Assembly: GCF_003339815.1 (NCBI RefSeq)
Contig: NZ_PPTT01000038.1
Location: 1-35,664 of the forward strand
Direction: 5' to 3'
DNA length: 35,664 nucleotides
From: Eggerthella sinensis
GTDB taxonomy: Bacteria; Actinomycetota; Coriobacteriia; Coriobacteriales; Eggerthellaceae
Within the stretch, counting starts at the first letter, position 1, and each line of letters starts with the position of its first letter. Positions 6,851 to 17,859 of the stretch are shown piece after piece. A program made the position numbers and the translations under genes. The notes below the pieces were generated by a model. That model saw only the letters and a list, made by a program, of their open reading frames with translations. It had not been told where the DNA came from and did no database searches.

Positions 6851-8272
6851 ATGGGAAGAGTCAGGGGACACCGCCAACAGCTTGGGATCGACGCATCCGC
6901 ACCGATGTCGACGATCGTGTCGTACTGCGGCATCTGGACGCAGCACGTGTGGATATTCTGGATCAACACGAACAACCATGCGTTGCCGCCCTCCATCCCC
7001 TGGCAAAGCCTTTACCTCGTGCTGTCCCTGGCCATGATCGTCATGGGCATCGGATGCGCGCGATCAACGCGAACGCGCACCGAGGGAAGGGGACACGTGC
7101 GCGACCTTGCGGCGGCAGCCGGCACCTCGCTCGCCACGGTCGCCGTCGTCGTTTCGAACACGGTTCCCGGACTCGCGTCGCTCGCAGCTGCAGCGCTTCT
7201 GATCGGAGGGATCGGCTTCGCGTGGCTTTATCTGGAATGGGGCGTCTTCTACAGCCGTCTTGACCTGCGCCAAGCCATCGCGTTCCTCTTCATCGGCGGC
7301 ATTGCGGCGGCCGGCGTCAAGGAAGCGCTCGCCCTGCTTCCCGCATTTGCGAGCGGATTGCTGGCGGCAACCACCCCCGTGCTGTCGATGCTCATGTGCC
7401 GGCGCGCGCTCGCTTCGCCGCCGCACGCGCCGCGAGCCGCCATCCACTTCACCGCCCAAAACATATCCGCGCTCTGGAAAGCGGTTGCAACGTTCGTCGT
7501 GTTCAGCATTGCGAACGCCTCCATGCTTTCGTTGCAGCCCCCAAGCGCAATCACGGAAACCATGGGGGTGTTTACGGGAGAGCGGGCGCTCGAATTGGCG
7601 CTGTGCGCCTGCGTGCTCCTGTACGTGTTCAAGGGAAGACGCTCCTTCGACTTCAACCAGCTCTGGCGCATCGTGCTGCTGTTGTTGGCCACGGACTTCC
7701 TCGTGAACATCCTTTATCCGACCTCTCCCATCCAGCCGTTTTTCGCCGGCGTCTCGCTCAATTTCGTCGTGCTGTTCGTATGGCTGGTGCTTGCCGACGT
7801 AAGCCGGCACAGCGACCTTCCACCCGCCCTCGTGTTCGGCATCGGCTGGAGTTGCTACACGCTTCCCTTCTTCTTAGGGTCGTGCATCGTAGGCATGGGC
7901 GGGTTTACGAGGGAATCGACCGGGTACTTCGCGGTGCTCATGTACGTCGTTGCCATGGTTGCGGCGTTTTGCCTGGAAGCACGCGACCAGAACACCAAGC
8001 AGATATTCCTCGACCTCAACGACGAGGCACACGCGGCACCTGAAGACTTCACGAGCATCGACCGTCGCTGCGAGGCGCTCGGCCGGCAGCGTGGGCTCAC
8101 CACGCGCGAGGTCGAGGTCATGCAGATGCTGTGCAAGGGTCGCAGCAAAGCCTACATCGCTGAAACGCTGTTCGTGACCGAGAACACGGTCAAAGGACAT
8201 GCGAAACGCCTGTACACGAAGCTCGACGTGCACAGCAAAAAAGAGCTACAGCAGCTCGTGGACGCCTACTGA
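6851..8272 (+). CDS. Membrane-embedded LuxR-family transcriptional regulator
   Basis: The N-terminal 380 residues hold about ten to twelve hydrophobic segments with no recognised enzymatic domain. The last 60 residues are a LuxR helix-turn-helix: LTTREVEVMQMLCKGRSK, then YIAETLFVTENTVKGHAKRLYTKL split across the two DNA-binding helices. It probably senses a ligand or membrane state and controls the divergent flavoprotein gene. The start is uncertain. I favour the ATG at 6851 (473 residues), since a plausible promoter starts transcription there. The upstream in-frame ATG at 6773 (499 residues) has no ribosome binding site and an unconvincing N-terminus. An ATG at 6905 is also possible. Regulators of this build beside reductase genes are common in Eggerthellaceae; that generalisation is background knowledge. 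Confidence 0.87.
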   Translation: MGRVRGHRQQLGIDASAPMSTIVSYCGIWTQHVWIFWINTNNHALPPSIPWQSLYLVLSLAMIVMGIGCARSTRTRTEGRGHVRDLAAAAGTSLATVAVVVSNTVPGLASLAAAALLIGGIGFAWLYLEWGVFYSRLDLRQAIAFLFIGGIAAAGVKEALALLPAFASGLLAATTPVLSMLMCRRALASPPHAPRAAIHFTAQNISALWKAVATFVVFSIANASMLSLQPPSAITETMGVFTGERALELALCACVLLYVFKGRRSFDFNQLWRIVLLLLATDFLVNILYPTSPIQPFFAGVSLNFVVLFVWLVLADVSRHSDLPPALVFGIGWSCYTLPFFLGSCIVGMGGFTRESTGYFAVLMYVVAMVAAFCLEARDQNTKQIFLDLNDEAHAAPEDFTSIDRRCEALGRQRGLTTREVEVMQMLCKGRSKAYIAETLFVTENTVKGHAKRLYTKLDVHSKKELQQLVDAY

Positions 8273-8356
8273 ACATCCGCACACCGCTCCTCCTCGCGAC
8301 CCCTCGCGCCCTTCGCTTGAGCCCCTCGCGAGCCGCTCGCGGCGGGAGCAGGGCCT

Positions 8357-9400
8357 CTAATAATGCAAAGCGTTGGGGATGAACAGGCGTTGGTAGAGGT
8401 TTTTGGCGTAGCGGTCGGTCATGCCGGCGATGAGGTCGGTGACGGCGCGCAGGTCGTCGCCGTCGGAGATGGCGCGGTACTCCTCGGGCACTTCGTCGAT
8501 GTGGGCGACGTAGTGATCGAACAGGTCGTCCACGAGGTGCGTCGCCTTCGCCACCTCGTTCGTGACCTCGGGGGCGTTGTACACGCGCTCGAACAAGAAC
8601 GCGCGCAGCTCCATCATGGCGTTCCACACCGCGTCGCTCATGCGGATGTCGTCGAGCGCGGCCGACGTCTCCACCATGTCGAACACGAGCGTCTCGATGC
8701 GCGACGAGTGGTCGGGGCCGAGCATGGCGTGCGTTGAGGCCGGCAGGTCCGCCTCGCGCAGGATGCCCGCCCGGATGGCGTCGTCGATGTCGTGGTTCAC
8801 GTAGGCGATGCGGTCGGCGGTGCCCACGATGCGGCCCTCGAGCGTCTCGGCGCGCAGGTCGCCCGTGTGGTTCACGATACCGTCGCGCACTTCGGGCGTG
8901 AGGTTGAGGCCCTTGCCGCCGTTCTCGATGCGCTCGACCACGCGCAGGCTCTGCTCGTTGTGGCGGTAGTACCCCTCGGCCTCGGGCGAGGTCGGATCGA
9001 CGCCCTTGTGCCGGGCGATGCAGCGCGCAAGCGCCTCCTCGCCGGTGTGGCCGAACGGGGTGTGCCCCAGGTCGTGGCCGAGCGAGATGGCCTCGGTGAG
9101 GTCTTCGTTCAAGCCGAGCGCCCGCGCGATGGTGCGCGCGATCTGCGCCACCTCGAGCGTGTGCGTGAGCCGGGTGCGGAAGTGGTCGCCCTCGGCGGCC
9201 AGGAACACCTGCGTCTTGTGCGACAGGCGGCGGAACGATTTCGTGTGGAGGATCTTGTCGCGGTCGCGCTGGAAATCGGTGCGCAGGATATCGGGCTCGG
9301 TGGAACGGTCGCGACCGTCGGACTCGTCGGCGAACGTCGCGTCGCACGCGAGCGCTACATGCTCCCGCTGCTCCTGATCCTCACGATGGATGATGCGCAT
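8357..9400 (-). CDS. dgt: Deoxyguanosinetriphosphate triphosphohydrolase-like HD protein
   Basis: A 347-residue HD-domain hydrolase that converts dNTPs to deoxynucleosides and triphosphate. The metal-binding HD signature is visible: TRLTHTLEVAQIART (H80), then SLGHDLGHTPFGHTGEEAL (H109-D110) and a later Asp in VGTADRIAYVNHDIDD. DRDKILHTKSFRRLSHKTQV is the family's N-terminal substrate-binding region. Its length matches the shorter class of bacterial dGTPases. The ATG at 9400 follows GAGGAGGATCCG. The first 15 codons and the ribosome binding site lie inside the 3' end of mtnA in another frame, so dgt is probably translated from the mtnA mRNA. Confidence 0.95.
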   Translation of the reverse strand: MRIIHREDQEQREHVALACDATFADESDGRDRSTEPDILRTDFQRDRDKILHTKSFRRLSHKTQVFLAAEGDHFRTRLTHTLEVAQIARTIARALGLNEDLTEAISLGHDLGHTPFGHTGEEALARCIARHKGVDPTSPEAEGYYRHNEQSLRVVERIENGGKGLNLTPEVRDGIVNHTGDLRAETLEGRIVGTADRIAYVNHDIDDAIRAGILREADLPASTHAMLGPDHSSRIETLVFDMVETSAALDDIRMSDAVWNAMMELRAFLFERVYNAPEVTNEVAKATHLVDDLFDHYVAHIDEVPEEYRAISDGDDLRAVTDLIAGMTDRYAKNLYQRLFIPNALHY

Positions 9401-10503
9401 TCGGATCCTCCTCGCTCTTGTCGTTCACGCAGTTCAGTATAGCAGTTCTGCGCATCGAGCACGCCGCATTCCGTGATGATGGCGGTGATGAGGGCGGCGG
9501 GGGTCACGTCGAAGGCGGGGTTCCACACGTCCACGCCTTCGAGGGGATGCGCTGTCACCTCGCTCGGCGCGCGCTCCTCGATGGGGATGCCCGCCCCGTC
9601 GGCCACGTCGGGATCGATGGTGTTCGTGGGCGCCGCCACGTAGAACGGGATGCCGTGGTGGCGCGCGAGCACGGCCACGCCGTAGGTGCCGATCTTGTTC
9701 GCCGTGTCGCCGTTGGCCGCGATGCGATCGGCACCCACCACGACGGCGTCCACCTCGCCGCGCGCCATGAGGCTTGCGGCCATGTTGTCGCAGATGAGCG
9801 TCACGGGGACGCCCACGCGCGCCAGCTCCCACGCCGTGAGGCGCGCGCCCTGCCCCACGGGGCGCGTCTCGTCGGCGTACACGCGCGCCACCTTGCCCTC
9901 GGCCGCGGCCGCGTACACCACGCCGAGCGCCGTGCCGTAGAAGGCGGTGGCCAGGCTGCCCGCGTTGCAGTGCGTGAGGATGCGGCTGTTCGGCTCGAGA
10001 AGCGCCGCGCCGTTCTCCCCGATGGCGCGGTTCACGTCCTCGTCGGCGGCCTCGAGGCACTTCGCGTACTCGTAGAGGTGCTCGGCGGCGCGCGGCTCGT
10101 CCACCCCGCCCTCGATCAGCATGCGCGCGATCTCCGTCGCCCGCGACACGGCCCAGAACAGGTTCACCGCCGTGGGGCGGGCGTTCACGATGACGTCCGA
10201 CGCCTCCTCGAGCGAGGCGAGACGTTCCGCGCGGTCGAGGCGCTCGCCCCGCACGAACCGCCGCGCCTCCTCCGCCGCCCACAGCGCCACGGCGGCCCCG
10301 CCCGCCACGCCGATGGCCGGCGCGCCGCGCACCGCCAGCGTCTTGATGGCATCGACCGTCGCGCGCCAATCGGACGCGCGCGCGAACACGAGCTCGCCGG
10401 GGAGCTTGCGCTGGTCGACGTACACCAGCTCGTAGTCGCCGCGTGCGCCGCGCACGAGTTCGACGGTGCGGGGAAGCCTCTCAAGGTGGAGCTCGGTGTC
10501 CAT
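9355..10503 (-). CDS. mtnA: S-methyl-5-thioribose-1-phosphate isomerase
   Basis: A 382-residue protein of the MtnA/eIF2B-like family. It isomerises methylthioribose-1-phosphate to methylthioribulose-1-phosphate in methionine salvage. The catalytic Cys is in LTHCNAGSLAT (C179) and the catalytic Asp in VVVGADRIAANGD (D259); AVRGAPAIGVAGG at 57-69 is also diagnostic. The ATG at 10503 follows AAAGGACG. The usual family end (ALITAIITECGVL) is followed by about 38 extra residues, of which the last 15 codons overlap dgt. No other methionine-salvage gene lies in this window, so the role could be in a branched or partial salvage route. Confidence 0.95.
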   Translation of the reverse strand: MDTELHLERLPRTVELVRGARGDYELVYVDQRKLPGELVFARASDWRATVDAIKTLAVRGAPAIGVAGGAAVALWAAEEARRFVRGERLDRAERLASLEEASDVIVNARPTAVNLFWAVSRATEIARMLIEGGVDEPRAAEHLYEYAKCLEAADEDVNRAIGENGAALLEPNSRILTHCNAGSLATAFYGTALGVVYAAAAEGKVARVYADETRPVGQGARLTAWELARVGVPVTLICDNMAASLMARGEVDAVVVGADRIAANGDTANKIGTYGVAVLARHHGIPFYVAAPTNTIDPDVADGAGIPIEERAPSEVTAHPLEGVDVWNPAFDVTPAALITAIITECGVLDAQNCYTELRERQERGGSECASSIVRIRSSGSM

Positions 10504-10812
10504 GGCGCGTCCTTTCGTTCGGTGCCGCCCATTCTACCGGAAATCGCCCCGCTATCGCGATCGAGGCACCCCCGATTCGAGGCAGTTTTCGGCGGAAATC
10601 GATCACTCGCGGCCGCCGGCCCCGGGTCGATTGAGGGAGCGTCGGCGGAATACCAGGCCACGGGCGCCCGAGACGCGCAGAACCTCCGACGAGAGCCGCT
10701 GCGCCGTCGCGTAGCGCGCAGGTAATGGTTGGAAAACCGGAGCATGACGGCTCGACGGACGTCGCGCCCGCTCGCCTACACTGAGCGCGTCACACGTTGA
10801 AAGGACCGCTCC
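10504..10812. other. Divergent intergenic region between mtnA and the P-type ATPase gene
   Basis: This 309-bp stretch holds the start signals of both genes but little else that I can name. A minus-strand -10 (TAGAAT, 10536-10531) serves mtnA; no convincing -35 is seen. For the ATPase, TACACT at 10777-10782 is the best -10, with only a weak TCGACG 19 bases upstream. No SAM or manganese riboswitch motif is recognised. Confidence 0.4.
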
Positions 10813-13521
<2,709 letters not shown>

Positions 13522-13530
13522 ACCGTCAAC

Positions 13531-13573
13531 GGGAACGCGGCGTGGAGAGTTTGCGCGCCCGCGCCGCGTTCCC
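13531..13573 (+). terminator. GC-rich hairpin after the ATPase gene
   Basis: A perfect 12-bp inverted repeat, GGGAACGCGGCG/CGCCGCGTTCCC, with a 19-base loop begins 10 bases past the stop. There is no T-run, so it may act as a factor-assisted terminator or as an mRNA 3'-end stabiliser. Confidence 0.5.
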
Positions 13574-13596
13574 GCCCCTCGTCGCCGCAGAAGGGC

Positions 13597-13619
13597 TACT
13601 ATCGTTTCATCGCTGAAAC
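13597..13619 (+). promoter_or_regulatory. Candidate -10 and MarR operator upstream of the tandem MarR gene
   Basis: TACTAT at 13597-13602 can serve as a -10. The palindrome GTTTCA-TCGC-TGAAAC at 13604-13619 directly follows it and spans the expected transcript start, a classic position for autorepression by a MarR protein. No good -35 is seen. Confidence 0.45.
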
Positions 13620-13636
13620 AACCGACGAGGAGCACC

Positions 13637-14596
13637 ATGCACGACACCGCGCCCGCGCCCGACCCTGCGCCCGAACACGAGGACCTGCAACTCGATTCGA
13701 CGTTCTTCGTCGCGTTCGACCTCACCCATCGCGCGCTGAAAAGCGGGCTCGACCAGGCGAGCGACCTCAACGTGACGCAGTACCGCATGCTCGTGAAGCT
13801 GCTGGCCGCGCGCACGCAGGGCGTGCCTCAGACCGAACTCGCGAAGCTGCTCGACCTCAAGGCCAACGTGGTGACCCAGGCGATGAACGCGCTCGTGGGC
13901 GCCGGGTTCGCCGAGCGCTGCCACGGCCCGAACAGCGACGGGCGCGTGCGCGTCGCCCGCATCACCGAAGCGGGCGAGCAGCACGTCGCGGTGGTGAACG
14001 ACTCCATCGTGGCGCAGCTGTACGCGCTCTTCCCCACCGAGGACGCCGGCTTCCGCAGCATCCTCGAAGCGTCCATCGCCGCCGGCGCAAGTATCGACCC
14101 GCCGCTGTCGGGCCCCGCGACCAGCCGTTACGCCGCCTCGCGCGCCCTCGTGTCGCTCGAGCTGGTGAAGCGGGCCATGGAACACGCCCTGAACGCCACG
14201 TGCGGCGCGTCCCTCAACGAGTGCCGCGTGCTGCAGCGCCTCGGCGAGGTGGACGAGCCCTTGCGGGTCGGCGACATCGCGAGCCAGCTGCAGATGTCGC
14301 CGGTCGCCGTGGCCCGGGCGGTCGACCGGCTGGCCGAGCGCGAGCGGGTCGTGCGGCTTGCCAGTCCCCGCGACCGCAAGGCCGTGTTCGTCGCCGCCAC
14401 CCCGCACGGCGAACGCGAGCAGAAGCTCATCGCCCGCACCATCGACCTGCTCGCGCGCAAGCAGCTGTGGAGCAGGCTCGACGACGGCCAACGCCGCGCC
14501 CTCGCCCGCACCTGGCGCGTGGTCATCTCCGACGTGCAGGCGCGCAAGGAAGCCGAACGCAAAGCAGCGCTGGGAATGCTCCAGGTGATGGAGTAG
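13637..14596 (+). CDS. Tandem (single-chain) MarR-family transcriptional regulator
   Basis: A 319-residue protein, about twice the usual MarR length. It holds two winged-helix domains. The first spans about residues 25-130, with the recognition helix around TELAKLLDLKANVVTQAMNA and wing GPNSDGRVRVARITEAGE. The second spans about 165-310, with RVGDIASQLQMSPVAVARAV and wing SPRDRKAVFVAATPHGE. MarR proteins normally dimerise; here one chain could form the dimer-like unit, or the chain could dimerise further. The ATG at 13637 follows GACGAGGAGCACC. The target may be its own promoter (palindrome at 13604-13619). The neighbouring ATPase and membrane protein are possible targets, but nothing shows this directly. 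Confidence 0.85.
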   Translation: MHDTAPAPDPAPEHEDLQLDSTFFVAFDLTHRALKSGLDQASDLNVTQYRMLVKLLAARTQGVPQTELAKLLDLKANVVTQAMNALVGAGFAERCHGPNSDGRVRVARITEAGEQHVAVVNDSIVAQLYALFPTEDAGFRSILEASIAAGASIDPPLSGPATSRYAASRALVSLELVKRAMEHALNATCGASLNECRVLQRLGEVDEPLRVGDIASQLQMSPVAVARAVDRLAERERVVRLASPRDRKAVFVAATPHGEREQKLIARTIDLLARKQLWSRLDDGQRRALARTWRVVISDVQARKEAERKAALGMLQVME

Positions 14597-14603
14597 GGAT
14601 GCA

Positions 14604-14745
14604 CCTCCCCCTGTTGCGGATGTGGAGCCTGCGCCTCCCCCTGTTGCGTCCGCGGGGGGCGCTTGCGGGCGCATGAGCCAACGCGGACGCAAAGAGAAGA
14701 GCGCGGGCTCGCAAAGGGGAAAGATGCGGACGCAATGGGAAGAGT
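14604..14745. repeat. Cluster of short dispersed repeats between convergent genes
   Basis: Two exact copies of CCTCCCCCTGTTGCG lie at 14604-14618 and 14634-14648. Three looser copies of the reverse complement family lie at 14688-14702, 14710-14724 and 14731-14745 (CGCAA followed by a purine-rich run of A and G). TTGCGTCCGC at 14644-14653 and GCGGACGCAA at 14683-14692 form a 10-bp inverted repeat that could fold as a hairpin. The region lies between the 3' ends of two convergent genes. Related sequence occurs at 30457-30525. Confidence 0.65.
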
Positions 14746-14760
14746 AAGGGACGCCCTTCC

Positions 14761-15492
14761 CTACCTCCTGCTCTTTTTCACCAGCGCGCTTGCTCCCAGC
14801 ATGATGGCCACGTTCGCCACCACGTCGGCGACGAACCAGGCGGCCACGACCCCCAGCTGCACGCTCGCGGTGTTGATCGACGCGAACGTGCCCACCGTGA
14901 GCACCATGACCACGAGCCCGCACGCCAGCGCCGCCACAACCAGCTCGCGGCCGAGGCCGCTGCCGCCGCGGGCCTTCGCGCGGGCGACGCAGGCGCACAC
15001 CGTCATCGACGCCGCGCCGAGCAGCGTGCCGATGAACGCCGCGAACACGATCACGCCCGCCACGATGACCGCCGTGCCGGGCAGTTTCGAGCTCATGGAC
15101 GCCACCTGCACGGCCGACAGTATCCCGCTCGCCATCACGAACGCGCACACGACGGCCACGAGCGCCGCCGCCCAGCCCCACAGAAACGCCGCGGCCGGCC
15201 GGCCCGCGCCCTCAGCGCCGCGCCAGCACAGAAAGCCCTGCAGCGCCACGCCCGCCGTCGACACCGTGAGCACGAGCCCCGCCAGCGCCATGAACGCGAC
15301 CAGCGTCGAGCCCGTCAAAATGGAGCAGATCACGTCGAGCATGGGCACGCCCGACGCGGAGATGTAGTCGTAGGACAACGTGCCCGTCAGGTCCATGACC
15401 GCCAGGCCGATCCTCCCGACGAGGGCCACCGCCAAGGCGAGGGCGAACAGCGTCCCGTACGGACGCGCCATGCCTTTCATCTGCTGCAGCAT
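14761..15492 (-). CDS. Six-helix membrane protein of unknown function, last gene of the cytochrome-flavoprotein operon
   Basis: A 243-residue hydrophobic protein with about six membrane segments (near residues 14-33, 50-90, 105-130, 138-168, 185-205 and 212-236) and a short basic C-terminus (KKSRR). I do not recognise the family, and no redox motif or clear ligand-binding residue pattern is seen. The ATG at 15492 lies one base after the stop of the FAD reductase gene, and AAGGAG within the end of that gene is its ribosome binding site, so it is coupled to it. It may anchor, assemble or supply substrate to the exported reductase, or take part in quinone chemistry; this is guesswork from position. 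Confidence 0.75.
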   Translation of the reverse strand: MLQQMKGMARPYGTLFALALAVALVGRIGLAVMDLTGTLSYDYISASGVPMLDVICSILTGSTLVAFMALAGLVLTVSTAGVALQGFLCWRGAEGAGRPAAAFLWGWAAALVAVVCAFVMASGILSAVQVASMSSKLPGTAVIVAGVIVFAAFIGTLLGAASMTVCACVARAKARGGSGLGRELVVAALACGLVVMVLTVGTFASINTASVQLGVVAAWFVADVVANVAIMLGASALVKKSRR

Positions 15493-15493
15493 G

Positions 15494-17359
15494 TCACAGC
15501 TCCTTCCCGGCGCCGCTTGCCGCGCCCATCTCGTTGGCCACCGCGAACGTGCCGCACAGATACCCGCCGCAAAACGCCAGGCTCACGTCGCCCAAGAGCG
15601 AGCCCAGGATGGGGTCGCCGATGTAGCTGTTCTCGCCGCACGCGCCGCCGGCCGTGTGCCAACCCGCGTACAAACCGGGGATCGGGCGCCCACCGGTCGA
15701 GATCACCTGCATCTCGTCGTTGATGAGCAGGCCCGCCTTCGTGCCGTACAGGTTGCCGCCGATGCGGCAGCCGTAGAACGGCGGCGTGGAGATGGCGTGC
15801 AGCCACTCGGACGGCATCGGGTACATATAGTCGTCCTCGCCCTTCTCGCAGCACTCGTTCCAATGCGCCACGGCCTCCTGCAGCACGCCCTCCTCGAAGC
15901 CCAGGTCGCGTTCCAGCTCCTCGAGCGTGTCGCGCTTCTTCAGCACGTCGGCGTCGATGGCGTCCTGCACGCCGTGATGCCAGTCGCGGTAGTGCTCGGG
16001 CACCTTGTCGATCTGCTCGAGATCGGGCGTGATGAGCTTGCGGCAGTGCTCCTGCGCGAAGCCCTCCAGGTGATCCTCGTAGTTCGCGTCGAAGATGATG
16101 TAGGAGCGGTGCCCCGGAGGCGTCATCTGGATGGTGGCCAAGTCGCCCAGGGCGTAGATGGCGTTCGCGCCGTCCTCCTTCACGCGGCTGTCCATGTAGC
16201 GCAGGCGGTTGCCGCACCGATCGACGGTGAACCACGGCTGGCGCGACAGCTGCGTCATGCCGTCGTAGAGGAAGCGCGCCCACTGCCCGCCCTCGGCCTC
16301 CCAGTCCACGCCGCCGTCGAACGAGGCCGAGCTGTTGAACCCGGACACGTCCGCGCCGGCGCCGAGGCCCATGCGGAAGCACTCGCCCGTCTCGCCCGCC
16401 GTGAGGTAGCTCGAAGCGCAGCCCATGGCAGCCGTGGGGATGTAGCGCTCGAGCAGCGCCTTGTTGTTGCAGAAGCCGCCCGCCGTGAGGATGACGGCGC
16501 GCGTCGCGTGGATGTACACCTCGCGGTCGTAGTCCTCGCGGGCCACCACGCCCACGATGCGTCCGTCGCCGTCGCGCACGAGCGCCTCGGCCGGGCTCTG
16601 GAAGTGGTACTCCACCCCGTGCTTCTGCCCGAAGCTGAACATGGCGTCGGTGGCGTCCTTCATCTTGAGCACGTGGTGGTCGAGCGTCGAGTTCTTCGGC
16701 GCCACGTACACGGGCACCTCGCCCAAACGCCACCGCACGCCGCAATCGCCCATCCAGTCGATGCACGTCCCGCCCGACTCCGCGATGCGGTAGATGAGGC
16801 GCGGGTCGCACGCGTAGTGGTACTCGTCCACGGCCCAGTCGGCAAGCGAGCGGGCGTCGAAGGGGTAGCTCGGGAAGGCGAAGCGCTTGGACTCCTGCAG
16901 CTTCGAGCCGCCCAGGATGGCGCACATGCCGGCCTCCTGGGCGTTGCCGCCGTGCAGCCCCATCGCCTCGACGCAGATGGTGCGCGCACCCAGCTCGGCC
17001 GCGCGCGCCGCCGCGTTCAGCCCGCCGCCGCCCGCGCCCACCACGCAGATCTCGCACTCGTAGTCCCAGGTTGCGGGCACGGCGCGCGGCGGAATGGGCG
17101 TGGCGTCGTTCGCGGGGAAGGCCGCGCCGTTGTGGTCGCGGTACGTGCCGTCGGAGCCCGACGCGTTGCCCTCGGCGCTGTCGGGCACTCCCACGCTCGT
17201 CGAGCCGTCGGCCGACCAGTCGCCGATGGCGCCGGGCGCCACGGCGTAGGCGGCCTGCGGCACCACGCTCGCCGCCGCCGTGCCCGCCGCGAGCGCGGCG
17301 GCCCTCGTCAGAAAGGCGCGGCGGGACATGCCCTCCGCTGCCTGCGTGCTCTTGCTCAT
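15494..17359 (-). CDS. Tat-exported FAD-binding reductase of the fumarate reductase flavoprotein family
   Basis: A 621-residue protein with a twin-arginine signal (SRRAFLTRA, R13-R14) and a probable cleavage site near AYA-VAPG at about residue 39. The FAD motif CVVGAGGGGLNAAARAAELG is at about 105-124. The C-terminal GLYAGWHTAGGACGENSYIG segment belongs to the same flavoprotein family. It has no haem or FMN domain itself; these are supplied by the two genes upstream. I chose the ATG at 17359, which overlaps the stop of the FMN-binding gene (ATGA) and follows GAGGAGGGG. A longer open frame in front has no signal peptide and matches no family. The substrate is unknown; related gut actinobacterial enzymes reduce double bonds or other organic acceptors outside the membrane. 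Confidence 0.9.
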   Translation of the reverse strand: MSKSTQAAEGMSRRAFLTRAAALAAGTAAASVVPQAAYAVAPGAIGDWSADGSTSVGVPDSAEGNASGSDGTYRDHNGAAFPANDATPIPPRAVPATWDYECEICVVGAGGGGLNAAARAAELGARTICVEAMGLHGGNAQEAGMCAILGGSKLQESKRFAFPSYPFDARSLADWAVDEYHYACDPRLIYRIAESGGTCIDWMGDCGVRWRLGEVPVYVAPKNSTLDHHVLKMKDATDAMFSFGQKHGVEYHFQSPAEALVRDGDGRIVGVVAREDYDREVYIHATRAVILTAGGFCNNKALLERYIPTAAMGCASSYLTAGETGECFRMGLGAGADVSGFNSSASFDGGVDWEAEGGQWARFLYDGMTQLSRQPWFTVDRCGNRLRYMDSRVKEDGANAIYALGDLATIQMTPPGHRSYIIFDANYEDHLEGFAQEHCRKLITPDLEQIDKVPEHYRDWHHGVQDAIDADVLKKRDTLEELERDLGFEEGVLQEAVAHWNECCEKGEDDYMYPMPSEWLHAISTPPFYGCRIGGNLYGTKAGLLINDEMQVISTGGRPIPGLYAGWHTAGGACGENSYIGDPILGSLLGDVSLAFCGGYLCGTFAVANEMGAASGAGKEL

Positions 17360-17859
17360 CGCGACCCCTCCTCGCTCTTCGTCGTCGCCGCGCCCGCCGC
17401 AGCCTGCGCGAGCGCGTCGTCCACGGCCTGGCGCACGCCTGCCGTGGTGATGGTGGCTCCCGTGACGGCGTCGATGTCCGACCCCTGCGCCGCTTCGATC
17501 ATGGCCGCGAACCTCCCGTCGCGGATGGCCTCGTAGCCCCCGCGGCTCTGGCTCTCGCCCTCCTGCGTGATCTCCAGGCAGGTGATGCGGTTGTCGTCCA
17601 CGAGCAGCGTGGTGGTGATCAGGCCTTCCATGCCCGTGCCGGAACCCGTGTACACGCCGTCGACCAGCTCGCCTTCGGCCTTCGCCGTGGAATCGGCCTT
17701 CATCTCGACCGCCCACGGGTCGTCGAGGCGCAGGGCCAGCTGCTCGGCGCTCGCCGCGTCCTTCGATCCCGAGCCCTCGTACGACGCGCCGCACCCGGCG
17801 AGCCCCAGCGCAAGCGCCGTGGACGCGCATGCGGCCAACGTTGCCTTTCCCTTCGTCAT
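17356..17859 (-). CDS. FMN-binding (NqrC/RnfG-like) lipoprotein, likely electron shuttle
   Basis: A 167-residue lipoprotein with lipobox LAGC (C23). The FMN-binding domain covers about residues 64-152, with DGVYTGSGTGMEG at its start and the flavinylation motif DAVTGATITT at 130-139. In this family ApbE attaches FMN to the threonine of the GAT core, here T136. It most likely passes electrons between the membrane cytochrome and the FAD reductase on the outer face of the membrane. I chose the ATG at 17859 over one 11 codons upstream, because GAGGAGGGGAAGCGCG precedes it and it overlaps the cytochrome stop as ATGA. No apbE gene lies in this window. Confidence 0.9.
   Translation of the reverse strand: MTKGKATLAACASTALALGLAGCGASYEGSGSKDAASAEQLALRLDDPWAVEMKADSTAKAEGELVDGVYTGSGTGMEGLITTTLLVDDNRITCLEITQEGESQSRGGYEAIRDGRFAAMIEAAQGSDIDAVTGATITTAGVRQAVDDALAQAAAGAATTKSEEGSR

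Noticed and set aside
10504-10812. Possible SAM or manganese riboswitch upstream of mtnA or the ATPase gene
   Set aside because: I could not find the conserved core sequences of these riboswitches, and the stem patterns seen are only general GC-rich pairing.
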